In this document: piece after piece, positions 6,248-10,498 of the stretch | Position numbering within the stretch: the first letter of the stretch is position 1 | Layout of the letters: every line of letters starts with the position of its first letter | Assembly (NCBI GenBank): GCA_963708545.1 | Contig: CAVPUD010000058.1 | Coordinates: 1-10,498, forward strand | Origin: Extensimonas sp963708545 | Lineage (GTDB): Bacteria; Pseudomonadota; Gammaproteobacteria; Burkholderiales; Burkholderiaceae_C | DNA length: 10,498 nucleotides | Direction: 5' to 3' | Position numbers and translations under genes: made by a program | Notes under the pieces: model-generated | The model's database searches: none | Seen by the model: the letters and a program-made list of their open reading frames with translations, nothing else | Told to the model about the DNA's origin: nothing

Positions 6248-7440
6248 GCCTGCGCAGCCCCGGCCTGCACGGCGGCCTGGGCTTCGAGCGCTTCGAGCGT
6301 GCGGCGGTAGATGTTCTTGAGCGGTTCGATGTCCGCGAGGCACACGTGCTCGTCGATCTTGTGGATCGAGGCGTTGGGCGGGCCGAGTTCGATCACCTGC
6401 GGGCAGATTTGCGCGATGAAGCGCCCGTCGCTCGTGCCGCCGGTGGTCGAGAGCTCGGTCTCGATGCCGGTTTCGGCGCGTATGGCCTGCTGCACGGCGC
6501 GCACGAGCTCGCCCACGGGCGTGAGGAAAGGCTGGCCGCCGAGCGTCCAGCGCAGGTCGTATTCGAGCCCGTGGCGGTCGAGCACGGCGTGCACGCGCCG
6601 CTGCAGCGCTTCGACCGTGGATTCGGTGGAAAAGCGGAAGTTGAAATCGACCTCCAGGCGGCCCGGGATGACGTTGCTCGCGCCGGTGCCCGCGTGGATG
6701 TTGCTGATCTGCCAGGTCGTAGGCGGGAAAAAGGCGTTGCCTTCGTCCCAGGTGGTGGCGGCGAGTTCGGTGAGCGCAGGCAGCGCCTGGTGGATGGGGT
6801 TGCGCGCGAGCTGCGGGTAGGCCACGTGGCCTTGCACGCCGCGCACCGTGAGCTTGCCGCTGAGCGTGCCGCGGCGGCCATTCTTGATCATGTCGCCGCT
6901 GCGCTGCACCGAGGTGGGCTCGCCGACGATGCACCAGTCGAGCCGCTCGCCGCGCGCGCGCAGGCGCTCGACCACGACCTTGGTGCCATCGACCGAGGGG
7001 CCTTCTTCGTCGCTCGTGAGCAGCAAGGCGATGGCCAGGTGCGGCGTGGGCGTGGCGGCGAGGAATTCCTCGACCGCGACGACGAAGGCGGCGATCGAGG
7101 TCTTCATGTCGCTCGCGCCGCGCCCGTAGAGCTTGCCGCCGCGCTGCGTGGGCAGGAAGGGGTTGCTGCTCCAGTGCTCGAGTGGGCCGGTCGGCACGAC
7201 GTCGGTGTGGCCTGCGAAAACTATGGTTTTGGAAGCTGCTTGTGCTGATCCATCAAGCGCCGCAGGCCTTTTTGCCCATAGATTGCTGACGTGGAACTCG
7301 GGCGGGCCGCTGTCCATGCGTTCGCAGACGAAACCCAGCGGCGCGAGGCGCTGCGCGAGCAGTTCGAGGCAGCCCGCGTCTTCGGGCGTGACGGAGGGCC
7401 GGGCGATGAGCTGCTCGGCCAGTTGCAGGGTGCGGGACAT
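6244..7440 (-). CDS. dapE: DapE, succinyl-diaminopimelate desuccinylase
   Basis: A 398-residue M20-family dinuclear zinc hydrolase that cleaves N-succinyl-L,L-diaminopimelate to succinate and L,L-diaminopimelate in lysine and peptidoglycan precursor synthesis. Metal ligands and catalytic residues are all visible: His78 (FAGHTD), Asp80, Asp111 (GRGASDMK), Glu145 and Glu146 (SDEEG), Glu174 (VGEPT) and His360 (NASIHKIDEH). Compared with the Haemophilus enzyme (His67, Asp100, Glu134, Glu135, Glu163, His349, from memory), each is shifted by exactly 11. The extra length is therefore N-terminal to His78. It coincides with KRPAALDGSAQAASK (57-71), encoded by a low-GC repeat patch. The ATG has no Shine-Dalgarno but is preceded directly by a pyrimidine tract (CCTTTTCTTTTCTTTT). 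It lies 41 nt after the pilU-type gene and overlaps prmB by four bases. Confidence 0.96.
   Translation of the reverse strand: MSRTLQLAEQLIARPSVTPEDAGCLELLAQRLAPLGFVCERMDSGPPEFHVSNLWAKRPAALDGSAQAASKTIVFAGHTDVVPTGPLEHWSSNPFLPTQRGGKLYGRGASDMKTSIAAFVVAVEEFLAATPTPHLAIALLLTSDEEGPSVDGTKVVVERLRARGERLDWCIVGEPTSVQRSGDMIKNGRRGTLSGKLTVRGVQGHVAYPQLARNPIHQALPALTELAATTWDEGNAFFPPTTWQISNIHAGTGASNVIPGRLEVDFNFRFSTESTVEALQRRVHAVLDRHGLEYDLRWTLGGQPFLTPVGELVRAVQQAIRAETGIETELSTTGGTSDGRFIAQICPQVIELGPPNASIHKIDEHVCLADIEPLKNIYRRTLEALEAQAAVQAGAAQA
7221..7281 (-). repeat. Short dispersed repeat patch inside dapE
   Basis: The patch is bounded by CTATGG (7221-7226) and its complement CCATAG (7276-7281). On the coding strand it runs GGGCAAAAAGGCCT, then GCGCTTGATGGATCAGCACAA, then GCAGCTTCC. 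This order matches copy 1 (20-84) and, in inverse orientation, the ABC-F patch. It covers the residues that DapE has in excess over its relatives, just before the FAGHTD metal site. Confidence 0.6.
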
Positions 7441-7481
7441 AAAAGAAAAGAAAAGGCGGGCGCTCGGGCGGTTCAGTGGGC

Positions 7482-8642
7482 TCAGTCAGGATGCACGTCG
7501 AGCACGATTTCGGTGAACGAGGGGGTGTCGTCGGGGGCTTCCTGCACTTCCTTCTGCGCCTTGGCGGATTTTTCCGCGAGCGCGAAATCGTTTTGCAGGC
7601 GCCACATGAGGTTGGTGGGCGAGTCGGCGTTGGCCAGGCCTTCGTCGCGCGCGATGCGCCCTTCCTGGATGAGCCGCGCCAGGTCTTCCTCGAAGGTCTG
7701 CGAGCCCTCGGCCATGGACGACTCCATGGCTTCGCGTATGCCCGAGAAGTTGCCCTGCTCGACCAGTTCGGCCACGAGCTTGGTGTTGAGCATGACTTCG
7801 GCCGCGGGCAGGCGCGTGCCTTGCACGGTACGCACCAGGCGCTGCGAGACGATGGCGCGCAGCGCCGAAGAAAGGTCGCCGAGCATGGTGGGCCGCACTT
7901 CGACGGGGTAAAAACTCAGGATGCGGTTGAGCGCGTGGTAGCTGTTGTTGCCATGCAGCGTGGCCAGGCACAGGTGGCCCGACTGCGCGTAGGCGATGGC
8001 GGCGGACATGGTTTCGCGGTCGCGGATTTCGCCGATCAGGATCACGTCGGGCGCCTGGCGCAGTGCATTTTTGAGCGCGATTTGCAGCGATTGCGTGTCC
8101 GTGCCCACCTCGCGCTGGTTGACGATGGATTTTTTGTTCTTGAACTGGTATTCGATCGGGTCTTCCACCGTGAGGATATGGCCCGCAAGCTCGCTGTTGC
8201 GTTTGTCGAGCATGGCCGCGAGCGTGGTGCTCTTGCCTGAGCCCGTGGCGCCGACCACCAGCACGAGGCCACGCTTTTGCAAGACCAGATCGCCCAGCAC
8301 CGGGGGCAGGTGCAGCGATGCCAGCTCTGGAATTTGCTGCGTAATGAAGCGAATCACGACAGCATAGGTGCCGCGCTGGCGCATCGCGCTGATGCGAAAG
8401 CGCCCCACGCCGACCAGTGGCACGCCCATGTTGAGCTCGCCCGTCTCTTCGAGCTCCTCGATGCGCTCGGGCGGCACGATCTCGGCCAGCAGGTCGCGCG
8501 GCGCACTCGGCGGCAGCATCTGGTTGTTGATCGGCACGCACTCGCCATGGATGCGGATCAGCGCCGGCGCGCCGGCAGAAAGGTACACGTCCGAGGCCTG
8601 CTTTTCGCCCATCAGACGCAAAATCCGCTCCATCATGCCCAT
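7482..8642 (-). CDS. pilU: PilT/PilU-family type IV pilus retraction ATPase, PilU-type
   Basis: A 386-residue hexameric-type secretion ATPase. It has an N-terminal PAS-like domain (about 1-100), then Walker A GATGSGKST (131-139), the acidic box ILTVEDPIEY (156-165), Walker B ILIGEIRD (201-208), and the His box HLCLATLH (223-230). The sequence HLCLATLHGNNSYHALNRI is what I expect of PilU rather than PilT, and PilT's C-terminal AIRNLIRE is replaced by SGIREAME. PilU helps PilT depolymerise type IV pili at the inner membrane. AAAGGAG sits 6 nt before the ATG at 8642; an alternative ATG at 8636 would be 12 nt away. No pilT or other pilus gene is nearby; it sits between dapD and dapE. It may be a second PilU-like copy, so the symbol is less certain than the family. 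Confidence 0.88.
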   Translation of the reverse strand: MGMMERILRLMGEKQASDVYLSAGAPALIRIHGECVPINNQMLPPSAPRDLLAEIVPPERIEELEETGELNMGVPLVGVGRFRISAMRQRGTYAVVIRFITQQIPELASLHLPPVLGDLVLQKRGLVLVVGATGSGKSTTLAAMLDKRNSELAGHILTVEDPIEYQFKNKKSIVNQREVGTDTQSLQIALKNALRQAPDVILIGEIRDRETMSAAIAYAQSGHLCLATLHGNNSYHALNRILSFYPVEVRPTMLGDLSSALRAIVSQRLVRTVQGTRLPAAEVMLNTKLVAELVEQGNFSGIREAMESSMAEGSQTFEEDLARLIQEGRIARDEGLANADSPTNLMWRLQNDFALAEKSAKAQKEVQEAPDDTPSFTEIVLDVHPD

Positions 8643-8648
8643 GGGAGG

Positions 8649-8655
8649 CTCCTTT
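8649..8655 (-). promoter_or_regulatory. Ribosome binding site of the pilU-type gene
   Basis: On the - strand AAAGGAG lies 6 nt before the ATG at 8642. It is the only strong Shine-Dalgarno among the junctions of the dapC-to-ABC-F operon, and it selects 8642 over the nearby ATGs at 8636 and 8633. Confidence 0.75.
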
Positions 8656-8680
8656 CGTGGTGGTATGCAACCACGCGGTT

Positions 8681-9505
8681 TCAGGCGCGTAGCAGATCGT
8701 TGAGGCTGGTCTTGGCGCGCGTTTGCGCATCGACGCGCTTGACGATGATGGCCGCGTAGAGGCTGTATTTGCCGCCCTCCTTGGGCAGGCTGCCGCTGAT
8801 CACGACCGAGCCTGCGGGTACGCGGCCGTAGCTCACTTCGCCCGTGCTGCGGTCGTAGATAGGCGTGCTCTGGCCGATATAGACGCCCATGGAGATGACG
8901 GAGTTTTCTTCGACGACCACGCCCTCGACGATCTCCGAGCGCGCGCCGATGAAGCAGTTGTCCTCGATGATGGTCGGGTTTGCCTGCAGCGGCTCGAGCA
9001 CGCCGCCCAGGCCCACGCCGCCCGAGAGGTGCACGTTCTTGCCGACCTGCGCGCACGAGCCCACCGTGGCCCAGGTGTCGACCATGGTGCCTTCATCGAC
9101 GTAGGCGCCGATGTTCACGTACGACGGCATCAGGATCGCGCCCTTGGCGATGAAGCTGCCGCGCCGCGCCACGGCAGGCGGCACCACGCGCACGCCCATG
9201 GCCTGCAGCTCGGCGGCCGAAGCGCCGGCGAATTTGGTGGGCACCTTGTCGTAGAAAGCCAGGTCGCCCGCGTGCATGAGGGCGTTGTCCTTGAGGCGAA
9301 AGGACAGCAGCACGGCCTTCTTGATCCACTGGTGCACCGTCCACTGGCCCACGGCCGCGCGCATGGCCACGCGCAGGCGGCCCGCGTCGAGCTCGGCGAT
9401 CACGTGCTCGACGGCGTCTTGCACCTCTTGGGGCGCGTTCGTCGGCGAAAGGTTGGCGCGGTTTTCCCACGCGGCGTCTATGGTGGCTTGTAGTTGTTGC
9501 GTCAT
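8681..9505 (-). CDS. dapD: DapD, tetrahydrodipicolinate N-succinyltransferase
   Basis: A 274-residue enzyme, the same length as E. coli DapD. It transfers succinyl from succinyl-CoA to tetrahydrodipicolinate, opening the succinylase branch of diaminopimelate/lysine synthesis. An N-terminal helical domain (1-100) is followed by a left-handed beta helix of hexapeptide repeats (about 108-235). The core YVDEGTMVDTWATVGSCAQVGKNVHLSGGVGLGGVLEP starts near residue 135. Asp143 and Glu191 have the same 48-residue spacing as the proposed catalytic pair Asp141/Glu189 of the mycobacterial-type numbering I recall. The C-terminal helix ends DLLRA. The start at 9505 lacks a good Shine-Dalgarno, and the gap to dapC is 31 nt. 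The pilU-type gene begins 38 nt after the stop, following a small GTGGT/ACCAC hairpin. Confidence 0.96.
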   Translation of the reverse strand: MTQQLQATIDAAWENRANLSPTNAPQEVQDAVEHVIAELDAGRLRVAMRAAVGQWTVHQWIKKAVLLSFRLKDNALMHAGDLAFYDKVPTKFAGASAAELQAMGVRVVPPAVARRGSFIAKGAILMPSYVNIGAYVDEGTMVDTWATVGSCAQVGKNVHLSGGVGLGGVLEPLQANPTIIEDNCFIGARSEIVEGVVVEENSVISMGVYIGQSTPIYDRSTGEVSYGRVPAGSVVISGSLPKEGGKYSLYAAIIVKRVDAQTRAKTSLNDLLRA

Positions 9506-9536
9506 GAAAATCAGGCGGAAAGGTCAGGCGAAATGC

Positions 9537-10498
9537 TCAGGTGGAATGGGATTGGATGAATTGCACGATGCGCTGGGCGGCTTCGAGGCATTCGCCGGCT
9601 TCGGCCACGAGGGCCATGCGCACGCGCTGCGCGCCGGGGTTGCTGCCCGCGACTTCGCGTGCCAGGTAGCTGCCGGGCAGCACCGTCACATTGTATTGAG
9701 CCAGCAGCTCGCGCGCGAAGGCCGTGTCGCTGAGCCCGAGCGCCGCGGGCACGCCAGCCCACAGGTAAAAGCCCGCGTCGGGCAGGCGCACGTCCATCAC
9801 CTGCGCGAGCAGCGGCGTCACTTCGGCGAACTTCTGCCGGTACAGCGCGCGGTTTTCCTCCACGTGCTGCTCGTCGCTCCACGCGGCGATGCTCGCGGCC
9901 TGCACCGCGGGCCCCATGGCGCCGCCGTGGTAGGTGCGGTAGAGCAAAAAGGCGCGGATCAGCTCCGCGTCGCCCGCGACGAAGCCGCTGCGCAGGCCCG
10001 GCACGTTGCTGCGCTTGGACAGGCTCGTGAAGGCCATGAGGTTTTTGAAGTCGCCGCGCCCCAGGCGCGCCGCGGCCTGCAAGCTGCCCAGCGGCGGCTC
10101 GCCCTGGAAGTAAATCTCGCTGTAGCACTCGTCCGAGGCGATCACGAAGCCGTGGCGCGCGCTCAGGGCGAAGAGCTTTTCCCACTCCGCGAGCGGCATC
10201 ACGGCGCCCGTGGGGTTGCCCGGCGAGCACACATAGACGAGCTGCGTGCGCCGCCACACGGACTCGGGCACGCTGTCCCAATCGACGGCAAAGTTGCGCT
10301 CGGGCCGGCTCGGCACGTAGTGCGGCGTCGCGCCTGCGAGCAGGGCCGCGCCTTCGTAGATTTGGTAAAACGGATTCGGGCAGACCACGATGGGCGCGTC
10401 TTCGGGTGCGCCTTTGCCCTTGGAGGCGTCGATCACCGTCTGCGCGAACGCAAACAGCGCCTCGCGCGAGCCGTTCACGGGCAGCACCTGCGTGGCCG
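9537..10498 (-). CDS. dapC: DapC, N-succinyldiaminopimelate aminotransferase, 5' partial
   Basis: The C-terminal part, about 319 residues, of a class I/II PLP aminotransferase. The reading frame is open through the window edge, with ATQ ahead of the GTG at 10487, so the start lies outside. Numbered from the first full codon in view, the motifs are CPNPFYQIYEG (39-49), SPGNPTG (91-97), SDECYSEIYF (121-130), the PLP-binding Lys161 in SLSKRSN, and the substrate-carboxylate Arg near 293 in RVRMAL. Function is inferred from the family and from its position directly before dapD. It would convert N-succinyl-2-amino-6-oxopimelate to succinyl-L,L-diaminopimelate with glutamate as donor, the step between DapD and DapE. 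General family membership alone would not separate it from other aspartate-type aminotransferases. Confidence 0.93.
   Translation of the reverse strand, partial: ATQVLPVNGSREALFAFAQTVIDASKGKGAPEDAPIVVCPNPFYQIYEGAALLAGATPHYVPSRPERNFAVDWDSVPESVWRRTQLVYVCSPGNPTGAVMPLAEWEKLFALSARHGFVIASDECYSEIYFQGEPPLGSLQAAARLGRGDFKNLMAFTSLSKRSNVPGLRSGFVAGDAELIRAFLLYRTYHGGAMGPAVQAASIAAWSDEQHVEENRALYRQKFAEVTPLLAQVMDVRLPDAGFYLWAGVPAALGLSDTAFARELLAQYNVTVLPGSYLAREVAGSNPGAQRVRMALVAEAGECLEAAQRIVQFIQSHST

Noticed and set aside
6109..7248. Long + strand ORF opposite dapE
   Set aside because: dapE has every catalytic residue on the other strand; the + strand translation has no family features.
8660..8674. GTGGT-ATGCA-ACCAC hairpin between dapD and the pilU-type gene
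   Set aside because: A 5-bp stem is expected often by chance at this GC content, and it lacks a T-tract; at most it may shape the pilU leader.

Overview
The window looks like a chromosomal segment from a high-GC betaproteobacterium, most likely Burkholderiales/Comamonadaceae (Acidovorax-like). This rests on the codon use, the close resemblance of the PhaB to the Cupriavidus-type enzyme, the YheS-type ABC-F protein, and short low-GC repeat patches of a kind I recall from Comamonadaceae genomes. The assignment comes from reading the sequence and was not checked by any search.

The left part (1-2984) is read on the + strand. It holds a YgjP-type zinc metallopeptidase cut by the window edge, a 174-bp miniature inverted-repeat element with a 5-bp target duplication, a TDT/TehA-SLAC1-type membrane protein, and phaB (acetoacetyl-CoA reductase of polyhydroxybutyrate synthesis). 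A strong hairpin with A/T tracts on both sides follows phaB and can terminate transcription from both directions.

The right part (3032-10498) is read on the - strand and looks like one operon: dapC (cut by the window edge), dapD, a pilU-type ATPase, dapE, prmB and an ABC-F (YheS-type) gene. A possible 25-residue ORF lies between the ABC-F gene and the shared terminator. dapC, dapD and dapE are three enzymes of the succinylase branch of lysine/diaminopimelate synthesis. The dapE/prmB and prmB/ABC-F junctions are both 4-nt ATGA overlaps. prmB modifies ribosomal protein L3 and ABC-F proteins act on ribosomes, so the operon joins cell-wall/lysine precursor synthesis with two ribosome-related functions and a pilus-retraction-type motor.

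No phage, CRISPR, defence or secondary-metabolite system was seen; the genes themselves are ordinary. The notable signals are the miniature element at 858-1031, related short repeat patches that appear to have been absorbed in frame into several proteins (clearest in DapE, where every metal ligand is shifted by 11 residues), a small 12-bp tandem repeat in prmB, the pilU-type gene inside the dap cluster, and the candidate small ORF.
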